Of a stretch of 64,000 bases of DNA, positions 35,749-48,594 are shown in pieces (the first letter of the stretch is position 1; the number at the start of each line of letters is the position of its first letter). The notes beneath the pieces are model-generated. The model saw only the letters and a list, made by a program, of their open reading frames with translations. It ran no database searches and had not been told where the DNA came from. The position numbers and the translations under genes were made by a program. The DNA is taken from the NCBI GenBank assembly GCA_020081605.1, contig JAHREC010000009.1, positions 868,001 to 932,000 on the forward strand, read 5' to 3'. This DNA is from Albifimbria verrucaria. Taxonomy: Eukaryota > Ascomycota > Sordariomycetes > Hypocreales > Stachybotryaceae.

Positions 35749-37756
35749 TGTGGTGGTAGGTTCGGGATGTCGAATCACCGATATTAGGGGATTGATGGGT
35801 GAATATGAAGTGAGCCAAGTGTCAAGGTATACTGATGGGTATATACCAGAGGCTGATGGCGGTACAGTTCTGTCAGGATGATTCGAAAAAGCTTCTGGGG
35901 TGCATGGTTTATATGGTTTTTGAGCCTTCCAACAAGACATACCCAAACATCATTACCAGTGCCTACCCCGGCATCCATCTAGCCAACTCGATCTAAGATT
36001 GAGGAAGGGGGTCGAGGGGTTGGGCTAGAACTCCGTATACGGGTCAACCAGGGACACAACTGCAACTCTAATGTGTCGACGAGGAGTCCCCACGGGGGCT
36101 TCTAGGCTACAATTTAGCGCGAGAGCTCAAACGGACCACATCGTGGCCATTGCGGCTCTCCACTCGTCAGATCCTTGCGACGGTTGAAGAGCAGCGTTGG
36201 AGTTGAGTTCACCCTGTCCAGGACCACAAGTCTAGCACATCGCGTCTCCGTAACATCTCCATCATTCTCATGACGCTACGGGTGCCAAGAAAGGAATGAT
36301 GGAAAATAACGCTCAGGCATTGTGTGCCAGCTCCGTACGGCACTAAGCATCTCCGGCGACCTTCCTTGGGGCGACTTAGACACTCGACTATGCATTATAC
36401 ATGACTATGAAGTGAGGTTCAAAGGCTCGGCGATCTTCCGGCACGCCAAGTCGGGCACTGTGCCCTGTGAAAGCCACCCGTGCTTGGCGCGAATAGTCGG
36501 AGAGCACCCGAGACAACAGCATCTTTCTCATCAAACGCAGCCAGCATGAATCGCATGGCCACAGATGCAATTCAGTCTCTGTAGAGGCCGCTATGCCTGA
36601 CGCAAATTGTGTTTTGTTTCCAGGAATTTTTAGAAAGTCTGGTCTACTAGGTGAAAGTATGGCCTAGACTCTTGCCAGAGCGGGTTTAGAAACACGCCCA
36701 GGAGTCAAGAATGTGGAAACACGGGTTGAAATCATTTATTTATGATTGGGTAACATTAATTTACTAAGAGACACGTTAAGGCTCGGGAGATGTCCAGCTG
36801 TTCATCACCAAGTTTACACAATAGAGAGCAATGAAGCAACCAAGCATCTCCGGCCAGCACAAGTCGGATCATCTGCCTTGGCAGCAACGAACTTTCCGTT
36901 TTATTCTCGTTTTATGCCAGTAGCTCGTAGATCTCCAATTTCTCCAATTCTTCTCAGTCAGATGACAACAAATTCTCGGTATCACCACCGTGGTGTGTCG
37001 TTGACCAGCTCGGGCTTTGACCGAGCTGGCAGGGGTTCTAAAACACCGTCGGATGTTGGGTCGTGTCTAGTCGCAATCGTCGTGCTGTCTAGGTTTCTCC
37101 CAGCGCATAAGCGACCAATTCCATTGCATGCGTGACCCTTCTGAGGCCCCTGCGTCTCCCCGCACGGTTCCGCGACTCATTTTTGTTTGTAGACAGACGA
37201 GATTCTGGGCTTGGCCAGGCGAAGTGCCGCGCTCCAGTCGCTTGAGGCTCAACCTTCCCGCTTCGAATGTTCTTGGTAGAAAACTTGGCGAAGCATGAGG
37301 CTGAAGCTTGCCCAACGTCAATTCGTCTAACATGCTAGAACACAGATATCTTACCTTGACCAACACGAAATGGTTTGCAAGCAATGATCACTCATCCTAC
37401 CCAACTGAAGCAGTATGTAGAAAATCTGGTTCAGCGGAGTATCATCCCGATGGTGGTCCACTACTGACCCCACCAACTGGTAGGGTGGCATCCACGACGT
37501 TGAGGCCATCAAAGTGGTCGCTCCAATTGAACACTCACTACGACATTCTTCCCGCACAACATTAGGGACTTCCCAGTGGAGAAACACAGCTTATCATGCT
37601 TAATGACTTGTTTATGATGCATGTGCCGTCTCGCCGTCCCATTCTGGCGCACGACATCAATGGTCAGAGAAGGGAGGAGCCACATTTGGCGCTCTGTAGC
37701 CCACTCACTGCAAGAATCCATAAGTCAAGTCAAGCGTCAAGGCATGCTCGCTTCAG

Positions 37757-37797
37757 GTGGTCTTGGTCTTGGTCTAGGTCTAGGCCTAGACCTAGGA
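37757..37797. repeat. Hexamer array with a 22-base perfect palindrome
   Basis: GGTCTT units change to GGTCTA units and then turn into their own reverse complement. Positions 37774-37795 form a perfect 22-base palindrome centred on AGGCCT. Confidence 0.9.
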
Positions 37798-38902
37798 ACT
37801 TTCTGAGGAACAGTGGGGTTTGAGAGCCCTAGCGTCGTCGTGTGCCACCTTTGAGCGACGATCCTGAACCCGAAGCAGCGTCTGCCGCCCATTTTACGGA
37901 GCACTGGCTGCACCTAAACAATAAGCATATGAGCAAATCCTGAACAAACTCACCGCAAGGTAAGATAAGGTTGTTTCTGGAGGTCATACTCCGGGCCTTT
38001 GCGTATCACCACTCTGGCCGTGCGGCGGCCAAAGTTGCCAGGGCGTCGATCTCGAGGAACAAACCTGCTGCAAATACGCCTGATGAAACGCTCGCTGCTG
38101 AAATGGACGGCAGTCAAGCGTTGGGTTCGTGTTTTGCAAACCATCTGTTCAAGGCCGGCGTCCAAGCTCTGCTATTCTCGGACGCTTCAACTTCGTTCTC
38201 AGGTTTGGAACCCATTGCCTGAGCACATCAGGGCGATGAGTTAGGTATCAATTGCCATTATTTGTTACCTTCATGGCTCGGTCCGATTTCCTCGTCCAAC
38301 GTGAGACGCAGCTCAAACAAAAATTGGGTAATTCACGTGGATTGCTGGCCTCGAAGAAATACATCGTGTGTCTGTGAGCCTCCAAACAAAACCTCACTTC
38401 TAAATATAACCAAGCATGAAACAAAGTCTGAGCGGCACAAGCGTAGACCATTGAGTAAAAATTTTATTTACTTTACCCTACCCAGCCAGGGTACGGGATG
38501 TTCACCATCTTATCTGTTGAAGGCTTCATCACGGCTGTACACCTTGTAAGCTACGGGTTTGAAAGACGATCCTTCAATTCGCTGACCTGATCCCACTGTA
38601 ACTTGGCGCCAAGATGGCTTTTTCGTTCTTTGCCCTTACAAACATCCTGATACGAAGTTCACGTGAAATTACAAAATATTAACTAATTAATGGCCTTCTT
38701 TTTTGTTCGTTCTTTGCTACACACCACCAATTGCAGTAATGTAATGATCACCGGGTTCAACTTAACATGACTGCGACGACATTACCACCTTCCAAGAACA
38801 CAAATGCTTTAAATATCTCCACATCCCCTCGTGAGTCCTGGCTGCCCCAGCCAGCCCCGGATCTAACGTGGGAATAGGCTATCGGCATAGAGCCCTAGAA
38901 AT

Positions 38903-38928
38903 CCGGGTCCGGAAAACCGGCACTTCGG
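38903..38928. promoter_or_regulatory. Clustered CGG/CCG triplets, candidate Zn2Cys6 sites
   Basis: CCGG, TCCGG, then CGG-AAAA-CCG (38910-38919), and CGG again, about 380 bases upstream of the MFS start at 39295. Inverted CGG triplets are the usual target of fungal Zn2Cys6 regulators. No binding data can be claimed. Confidence 0.4.
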
Positions 38929-39294
38929 AAAGACAATGCGCGAGGTCAAGAACTCCGTAATCGCCGTAAGGTGACTACATATAATCTAAGACCCATTCCG
39001 ATGACTGCTCGCAGCCTTGGCTTCTCTGGTGATGCTAGATGAGTTTTCCATACGTGCTCAATCATACAAACTGCCACGGGATTGTTGATACCGAATTCCT
39101 CAGCGGTCTGTCTATTGCGTGATCTGTACGGGGACAATGCCAATGCTTCAAGGACAATCTTCGCGGAGCAATCAACCTTGGACTTCAATTGAGTCAATTG
39201 CAAAGGACATGCCGTGAGGAACTGAAATCTGGTTCCTTGTTCAACAAGTTTGTTCTTTGCATTCGATATACATGCTTTCAGTGTCTGGGAAACG

Positions 39295-40842
39295 ATGGCG
39301 ACCGAGATACCCCGAGCAACCGGAGAGAATGCCGAGAACGAGCCCGCCATTGCTAATGAAGCTACCACCGCAACAGCATCTCTGGGAATTCACAGTGAGA
39401 GGAATACCCGTGATTCCGAAGCTTTGAGAGATACCAATCATGGAGATGAAGAGAATCCCCTCCAGTGCCAACCCCAGCTACCGTCGATGACGATGCCGTC
39501 TACAGTCGCTTCTCTCCGCGCCGCAAGGCTCTCATCATGACCACGCTCTCCTTCTGCGGCTTTCTCACACCCATCAGTTCCACCGCCGTTCTCGTTGCAA
39601 TTCCCGAAGTTGCTGCAGATTTCGCAACCACCGGCGTTGTCATCAACATCTCGAATGCGCTCTTCTTCGTCTTCATGGCTCTTAGCCCGATCTTTTGGGG
39701 CCCACTGGCACAGGCCATCGGTCGCCGCCAAATCTTTATCGTGTCAAGCGTGCTTCTCACGGCTTTTACCGCGGGTACCGCAGCTGCGCCAAATGTCGGT
39801 GCTTACTTTGCATTCCGCATGCTGACTGCTTTCAAGGGACGGCATATCTTGTTGTTGGATCTGTGGTGATTGGCGATGTGTACGCGCCTACGGAGCGTGG
39901 AAGGGCACTCAGTGTTTTCATGTCTGGGTTGCTAGTAGGACCTACAGTTGCACCATTACTTGGTGGTGTTGTCACGACATTTACAACATGGCGCGTCATC
40001 TTCTGGGTCATTACTGGTCTCGGCGCCGTTGCGACGATCATGGTTATCTTCCTATTGCCCGAGACAATTCCGGAGAAGCCTCGTGTATTTGAAGGCCTGA
40101 GGCCATGGCAGCGAGCCGTAAAGCTTGCCAAACTCTCAAATCCATGGAAGGTTATCCACCCATTGCTTATCTATCCTAACCTCTGGATCGCCGCCCTAGC
40201 CGTCTCATCCTTGATATGGAATCAGTACTCACTTCTTACACCGATCCGTTATGTCATCAATCCTCGGTTCAACCTGACCTCGCCTTTACAATCTGCTCTT
40301 TTCTTTCTTCCACCAGGTGCAGGCTATCTATGTGGAACGTTTTGCGGTGGACGGTGGTCAGACTTCATTGTCAACAAATACATTCGCAAGCGTGGCCGGC
40401 GTGTCCCAGAAGACCGCCTCAACGCCGCTGTAATTATTATGGCTTTTGCCATTCCTGCCTGCATGATTATTTATGGATGGGCCGTGGAGAAAGAAGTCGG
40501 CGGGATCCCCTTGTGGTCATCGTCATGTTTCTCCAAGGCTTCGCACAGCTTTTCTGTCTCCCAAGTCTCAACACGTACCTCATAGACGTGTTGCAAGACA
40601 AGGGCCAAAGCTCCATTGCAGTCGCGGGCAACTACCTCGCGCGCTTCATGTTTGCCGCTGCAGGTACGGCTGTGTGTTTGCCAGCGGTTCGGGCTATAGG
40701 TGTAGGCTGGTTCAGCACCATTTCCGGGCTATTCATTTCAGTGACTGCTGCTTTAGTATGGCTGCTTACACGGCATGGCGAAAAATGGCGTTTGAACACC
40801 AGTGAAAAGGCGGAAGCAGGTGAAGATGGCGGTGTTAGGTAG
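39295..40842 (+). CDS. MFS drug:H+ antiporter (DHA1 family)
   Basis: ATG 39295 opens a polar 60-residue N-tail, then RFSPRRKALIMTTLSFCGF, TAVLVAIPEVAADF, GPLAQAIGRRQIFIVSS (motif A loop), and VIGDVYAPTERGRALSVFMS with the conserved RG. GLLVGPTVAPLLGG resembles the antiporter motif C, and LPETIPEKPR follows. The C-half has FFLPPGAGYLCGTFCGGRWSD and ends VWLLTRHGEKW plus a charged tail. It is intronless. Breaks near 39457, 39834 and 40506 each look like one missing C. The closest type is the fungal DHA1 group (Qdr/Dtr/Tpo-like), probably a plasma-membrane exporter of drugs or organic ions. The substrate is unknown. It lies too far from the polyketide cluster (about 21 kb) to be assigned to it. 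Confidence 0.87.
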
Positions 40843-41652
40843 TGATCATAGACGACAAGTGTTAAGACTCATGGCATATAACTTAGAGACGATCAATTAG
40901 ATCTAAGGCATCTATTGTGCTCTTCATAAGTATACTGTTTAGATAAGATTTATTTCATAAGACATTGGAGCACCCCCATCTCCGTCAGGATGTTGACATA
41001 TCTCGTTGAGTGTGTGAAGGCTCCAATGATGTAGCGGACATGAGTAGAACAGGAAAAACACTAATGACTCAGCTAGCTATCTATTGATTTCACCAATGAT
41101 AGAAGTCCCAGCATTTTGTGACTTTACGAGGATCTATATAACATGTCCAACATCGACAGAACGATATTTAGTTTCTTTATGTACCAACATGTTGACTAGA
41201 AGGTTGTGGACTCGTAACTCCTATGTGGCCCTCGCACATTCAATGAGATAGACAGTTGCTAGCAGACGGACATATTGAAGTGTTCTAAGCTTCAATCTAT
41301 GTCTATCAAGAAAGGATGTTACTAGGTAGCCAGGTTCATCTATATAAAGATCAACCTCAGGCCCTGACCTATTGCAATCATAACCCTACCAGCTTTAGTC
41401 AAATTTGATGGTTTCTACAAGATGTGAAATATGACTAACAGAAGGAACTACCCGGTTCAATCTCTTATACCTATATTGACTACGCAAACCCGTGACATTA
41501 TAATGACAAGTGTATGCACAAGGTTTGTCCAAAAGTTGACCACACATCCTCAGTTCACTCCTTCACGCAGTTTCGGGCCTTAAATTTCGAGTAAAATCGA
41601 TCCCTTCAAAGCCTAAGAACACAGGAACGAAACTCCATGCAAAGCCATCGCC
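40843..41652. other. Intergenic, no supported gene
   Basis: AT-rich 3' flank and spacer. I see nothing beyond simple sequence. Confidence 0.5.
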
Positions 41653-44220
41653 ATGCAGACGCAGAAGAATCGACGTTCCAGATGTATTGTGATACGGGAG
41701 TTGGACAAACAATGTGGCATACTTCAGGCTGACACAACCGGCGCCGAAAATATCGTGAGCGCAGAAGATGATGAAAACCAAGTGGTGTTTCGACGGGAAA
41801 CTGATGAAGACTATCATCCTCCAAGGTATGTCAAATCTCAGGAACCAGAGGAATACACACCTGACAGTGGACTCGCCATCGACCAAGATGAACTGAGTGA
41901 TGGTGATCATAGCGCACTAAAGGAGCTAAGGAGCACCGATGTTCGAGACTTATTTCTTGACGCTACGGAAGACGACGAGTTTCTCCCTGCACCAGGGTAT
42001 ATTGATGATGCCGACGATGATTTCACGACTTCTGTACCCAATGGGAACAAGCGAAAGAGTGTTGGGGAACCTCAAACAAAAGGGCAAAGATCATGTAAGA
42101 AAATACAGCCGAGTCCTCCATCAAAGAACTCGACTCGGAATACCCTATTCCCGAAGATGATCCTGATATTCGCCCTTTCGAATAAAGATCACTATCATTG
42201 TTCATCGTTTATGCGAATGGACGAGGACCGACGATTCAATCTCAGAGTGGATGAAGCTTCCCCAGGAAAAAGAAGCAGGACGCGATCCTTCAGACGGATA
42301 CTCGTTAATATTCAACCCGCCCAGCTCCTATGACGAGTTTTCTGCCTCGATTCCTAGAATCACACAAAGGTTTTAGGCCAGGATAATCCAAAGCCTACAG
42401 ATATTCTTACTCCTCACTCTTCCAAAACCTCCTCCAGACGTTTTACATCGACTAGTATACCCTGATATTCCTGTTCAGACAGATGCTGAGAGCATTCATC
42501 TAACCTCAACCGAACTAATAACAGGAAGCAAGGTAGAACTTATCAAAGGGTTAAAGGATATCTACAAACACACCGAAGAGGCCAAAGGCTGTGTAGGGAC
42601 AACAGCCAATAAGAAGGGTGGATAGTCTCGTCTCCAAATCCACTAGAAGGAAGTTAACAAGTCAGGTTCAGCACGAAGAGCATCCCTCCACTATGACTTT
42701 GCTGGGTGACAGAATGTTGTCCCTCAGTTCCGTATTGCTGCGGTCTTCGATAACCCATACATACTCGAAGAAGAAGTCTGTCAGGATCTTGATAGATGGG
42801 TCCCTTGTTTTCTAGAAGGCGCCTTGATGGTATACCTTGGCCTATACTCAAAGACTAACAGAAATTCTTGGCGCCAATCCCTCTTCCCGGAGACATCTTA
42901 TGAACTAATAGCTCAGCTCCGATCTGGTATAAACTTACCAGACATGCATCAAGATTCTTTGAATATGGCTTGGCCGCTTGTACAAGGAGTATCTTGAGGC
43001 ACCTTAAGAGCAACCCATTGTGCGAACCCAGGATGCCGAATCGCATTGAAATCCGAGAACTCCCTTGTTCCTGAGTGGCTTGTTACTCCAAAACTTTTTG
43101 CACCAGATGGTCGTTTCTCTGGGCGATTACGTTATGGGAGCCTCCGATATGCCACAGAAAATAGCGAGTTACGCACTCGCAAAGGATTAGCAAATGGACA
43201 TTTTTCTCATGAGTTTAAGATTGAACTTATCAATACTCGTTGGTTTGCTCAAGGCCACCCTCGCCAATGTTCCAACACGGCATGCAAGGTCGAGATCCCC
43301 AAGGACGCCACTATTTATAGATTCACGAGTGCACGAAACTGGAACGGAGAGAGACCCGAAGGTCATCCGACAACGGATTGGAAGGGTTGAAATCGGCTGA
43401 TTAGCATGTTCTGCCTGCTATCAGAAAGCTTACCGATGTTAAATTATTTGCCGCTGATGACCATCCTGGCAAATTCCGATGTTCCACGTGCAGTGCATAT
43501 CTGCGACGAACAGGCTACGAGAGGTCCGAAGAGACTTTGTGCTGATATTCAGCCACCTCCCCGATCCATGGAGAGTAAAACTCAGTGATTTTGGTATTAG
43601 GAAGCGTAACGGAGAGACAGGACGCTGCATATTGGTACGGAGAACGCCAAGCTTGAAGCCGTCAGAGAGCTTGAGATTCTATGAAAATCCAGGGAAAATC
43701 GATCATTCTGCCGCTGATATTTGGTGTTTTGGTGAGGCTCTATTCCGCATGTTATGGTGCGGTCATGCATGAATGGCTGGACGAGCTCGAAGAAGGCACA
43801 ACATCGTTGAATGACGAGAACGCACCACTCCCACAACGCCACTTTCGCCTCGCATACAGAGCTCGCACGTTATGTCAACGGCAATCCGAGGAGGATATGA
43901 AGAAGGCACCACAAGGTTGCGACGTGTTTACGACTAGTTCATTTCTTTCCATTGCGCGACCGAAACTACGACTGACAACGGGGCGACAAATACGCGGCTA
44001 TTGTCGAGACGTCTCTGTCATGTTTTGATGAGAGGACCAGCGAATTGCAGGAAGAGGCATCCGAAGACGATAGTGACGAAATACGAATTGCTACCAGGTT
44101 CATAAAAACGGTAAGTGGAGAAGCAACTAAAGGTGGATGGATGCACGCGCTGATCAGGCTCAGATGGTTTTGTCTCTCGACATACCGTGCGTATAAATGG
44201 TAGGCAGGGCTTGCGTATTC
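41653..44220 (+). pseudogene. Broken locus: acidic protein, zinc-finger-like and protein-kinase fragments
   Basis: The plus strand carries an acidic N-terminal piece (41653-42100, ending near GNKRKSVGEPQTKG), then pieces such as YLGLYSKTNRNSWRQSLFPE (about 42835-42900). A Cys-rich part follows: HPRQCSNTACKVEIPKD (about 43255-43305) and KFRCSTCSAYLRRTGYERS (about 43470-43530), which together look like a treble-clef/GATA-like zinc finger. Right after comes a protein-kinase C-lobe piece with VKLSDFGI (DFG motif, about 43573-43596) and SAADIWCFGEALFRML (subdomain IX, about 43708-43755), then an acidic tail. Frames change at least eight times and no kinase N-lobe (glycine loop, Lys) is seen. Even allowing for the window-wide base losses this looks decayed or chimeric. 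It could be two neighbouring genes whose junction is damaged. Confidence 0.5.
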
Positions 44221-45081
44221 AAGATAAGCAGTGGACGCAGTCACATATTTTCTAGATGCAAAAAAAAAAAAGAATTCGTAAAATAATAGATAAATCCACG
44301 ACCATTGTTCGTGCCTTTGTGCTGCCTGATGAGAAAAGTTTTAGCGATGTGATATCAATTAGAGGCCGGCAGGTGAGCAATGCTGATACTTACGCACATC
44401 ATTGTTACTCATCAAGAACAGTGATGAGGACAAACGTAGAGCAAGCAACGCCCTGGCATAATTCTAGTACTGATATTATTTCTTAAGAAGATTAATTGTG
44501 ATAAAATCTATTATTTCCACATTGCATTCATATAGGATATTGGCTATTTAGTGATCTTTTTTAAACGGTTCTGCTTTATGTCGATGTGAAGCAGCTCCAG
44601 GGTAGTGCAACCACACGGCTCTGAAAATCGAAGACATCACGAGATGAGAAATATTCTCATTGTGGCAAACTGGGAAATTACACTTGCAGGCTGTCGTGCT
44701 CAGGAGGCAAACCTGGAAGAATGAGCATTACAGAGCTGGTAGTAGGCTCCCAACTCCGTGAAGCAAGATGACCCATACTGCACAGACAGGAGAAATTTGT
44801 GGGATGTGGCGTGGGGACATGTACGGGCTCAACTGGAAGAGTGCACCAGCACATGCGTGCTATCTTACGGATGGCTGCTGGCAGCGTCTTCATTCACCAA
44901 GGCACAATCATCACCACACGATAGCATGACAAGAAACAAGTCCGATTTTAATTTTGCAATTGGATTCTCCCTTTTGTAAAAGAACTCACAAACCCGATTG
45001 CTCATCCCATCCGGTGGTTTTTGAATGCAGACGTTACACATAAACCAGACTCCGTCCCAAGACACCGTTCCAGGTATCCAT
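44221..45081. other. Intergenic, no supported gene
   Basis: Includes an A12 run (about 44260-44271) and AT-rich spacer before the 3' end of the eS26 gene. No gene seen. Confidence 0.5.
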
Positions 45082-45908
45082 CTAAGCCTTAGCGACGTTG
45101 GGGGTGATCTTCTTGCCGTCCTTGTTGTAGCGGACACGGGGAGGAGGAGCACGGTTGCGACGGCCAACGCGCGAACGGACACTGTGAGGGATATGTCAGT
45201 CATACACGGTTGAAAGATACATACCTTGCAAAGAATGCAAGGAGAGGCGAAGCGGAGTGTGTCCAATTGCGCGACCAAGGTTCTTCTGAAGCACATACGC
45301 AACCAAGGCGCAGTTGTCACACTCCGAGGAAAGACAACGTACCGGACGATCTTGCCGTGAATGGCGCAAGAGACGCAGTACTGCAGCTTCAGGTACATCT
45401 TGGGGACAGTGTACTCCGCGAAGACGGAGGCATCCGAGATGTCACCTAGGGAGTGAGTTAGCAGGAAGTCATTGTCGGGTGCTCTGGGATGAACGTACGA
45501 ATAGCAGCAGACTCGACCATGTTGCGGATGGTGAAACGCTTGATGGCCTTATCGCTTGGGAGTGCATCGCGAGCAGTTGCTGCATCGGATGGGCTTGACG
45601 TGGCCGCGGCCCTTCTTGTTGCGGCCGCTGTAAAGCTGTTAGCAAGGTGATGCGTGTGTCGATGCATGCAAGCAGCGCGAGGTCATCGAGTCCCACAGTG
45701 ACGGCTCCTCAAAACCTTGAAGCTCGCCGTCGCAGAAGCAAATCGCATCGTCGTCGCTGACAAGAGAGACGAGCAACGGGCATCACGATCGTTCGGCGGC
45801 AGCGAGCCATGGTCGAGATGAAGGAGACGACAGCGAAGGACCGAAGCTCGTCGCAGCGAAGCAGCAGGGGACAAGGAAGTCGTACTTGTTCTTTCTCTTC
45901 TTGACCAT
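45082..45908 (-). CDS. RPS26: 40S ribosomal protein eS26
   Basis: Four exons: 45908-45886, 45627-45499, 45445-45343 and 45181-45082. They join into the full eS26 pattern: [30 protein letters not shown] (two CxxC of the zinc-binding knuckle), [47 protein letters not shown], and a basic C-terminus with [13 protein letters not shown]. It ends at TAG 45082-45084. All introns have GT-AG ends (GTACG donors). One surplus base near 45553 (AAG-C-GATAAG) breaks the frame after CTPK. As the gene is essential this must be an error in the sequence. The protein lies at the mRNA exit channel of the small ribosomal subunit. Confidence 0.96.
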
Positions 45909-47222
<1,314 letters not shown>

Positions 47223-48110
47223 ATTGTCACGACCCATATACCATCTTTGCTGCTGCACCATGACACTTCGGGGAGTCTTGAAAAACTTAGGGAATTTGGG
47301 GTGTGGAGGGTTGTCAACGGCTGGGAACCCTGGACTGCCGCACAAAAGGCGTTGATGTAGCATATGGCACATCTGGCTTCTGATAATGAATGCTTGTTAA
47401 GACCAACACTTGATTTGACCCAATTGTGAATCTGTAATGTGACTGTAGATTTGTAGAATGCCATGTCGATTAACCACTTGGCTTGGACCTAGTTGGAAGA
47501 ACCCAACCTCGTCCCACATATGGCATTTGTCTGAATTAGAGTAAACCCCAATAATTTGCTTGTGGCAAAGCCAGCGATAGCTGCCCTCATCTCAGACTAA
47601 CGACGCTGGTACGCCCACCACGGCCCACCGCATCTACCTGGGCAAGGCTGCAAAACCTAGCTGGTCCATAGCCCCACGCTCTCTCAACACCAAAGCCACA
47701 GTCACCACCAGCCTTCATCACTCGCGGACCAAATCATGTAGAACGGACAAGAGTCCCAGTTTTACTCAGACACACGTAATATACTCGGAAACATAAATCA
47801 GAAGCAATGCCCTCTCAACGCCTCCAAAGCCCTGGGTTCCTGCAAACTCCTCAAGAGCAGATGAAAAAGCAGAAAAAAATCAAGACATATCCGGCGGGAG
47901 AAGCCGGTGTGTATCTCGAGATGCAGCCTCGCCTTCCCTCTTCCCAACGTCTAATTGTCACCGCTTTTCCACCACCCGAGCCGTCCATGAGACAAAATAA
48001 TGCATCCATCCACCAAGGCTGTCCCAAAGGAACGAAGAGAAATCTCAATGGAGAGCAAGGCAAACAAGGAAAAGCATCGCACGTAGTACGACTTAAAGCC
48101 TCTTGCTTGA
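47223..48110. other. Intergenic between ubiquitin-eS31 and NOP56 loci
   Basis: 3' flanks of convergent genes. A plus-strand open frame at 47807-48232 overlaps the basic minus-strand frame and has no family features. Confidence 0.5.
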
Positions 48111-48594
48111 AGACCTCTTGGAGGCCTTTTCCGCAGTCGGCTCCTTTTCCTTCTGTGAGCGCTTCATCTCCAACTTTGTTTTTGCCAAGGTCTTCCTCTC
48201 GACTTTGGCTCGCCTCTTTTCCATGCCCATGATCTTCTCTGCCTTTTCACTGCCTTCAGCTTCCGCTGCCCAGACTTGGGCTTTGCGTCAGCCTTTGCCA
48301 GCTTCTTGGCCTTCAAAGCTTAGCTGCTTGCTTCGCCTTTGCTGCCAAGATCTTGGTGGACTCGTGTGACTTTGCCATCTTGCTCTTCTCCTTGGTAACG
48401 GAATCAGAAACTCCCGACTGCAAATCGTCGACACCACCGCTCCTCTTCGCCTTTTTGGCCTTCTTGATGGTAATCTCTACAGAAGATGTCTCATCAAGGT
48501 CCTCGTCACGCTTCCGTCGCTGAGGCAACCCAAGGTCATGAGGCCCCTCGACAACAGACTGAGATAACGAGGCTGGCACGCACTTGGATGAGTT
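48111..48594 (-). other. Lys/Arg-rich coding-like tail beyond the NOP56 stop
   Basis: After the NOP56 TAG (48595-48597) the same frame stays open to 48313 ([35 protein letters not shown]). After two one-base shifts it continues KAKKLAKADAKPKSG and KAEKIMGMEKRRAKVERKTL, to KASKRSSSKRL and TAA near 48111. Composition is strongly coding-like, basic and nucleolar in flavour. There is no ATG at its beginning. It may be an alternative C-terminus of NOP56, a readthrough extension, or a separate gene with an unseen first exon. Confidence 0.45.

Larger units (their letters stand above)
35749..39294. other. 3.5 kb gene-poor stretch with a palindrome and CGG half-sites
   Basis: No open frame carries a recognisable family feature. 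It holds a GGTCTT/GGTCTA hexamer array ending in a perfect palindrome (37757-37797) and a group of CGG/CCGG triplets (38903-38928), both listed separately. I see no RNA gene. Confidence 0.5.

Noticed and set aside
39250..39294. Longer N-terminus for the DHA1 transporter from a TTG codon
   Set aside because: The first in-frame ATG is 39295 and eukaryotic initiation at TTG is unlikely.
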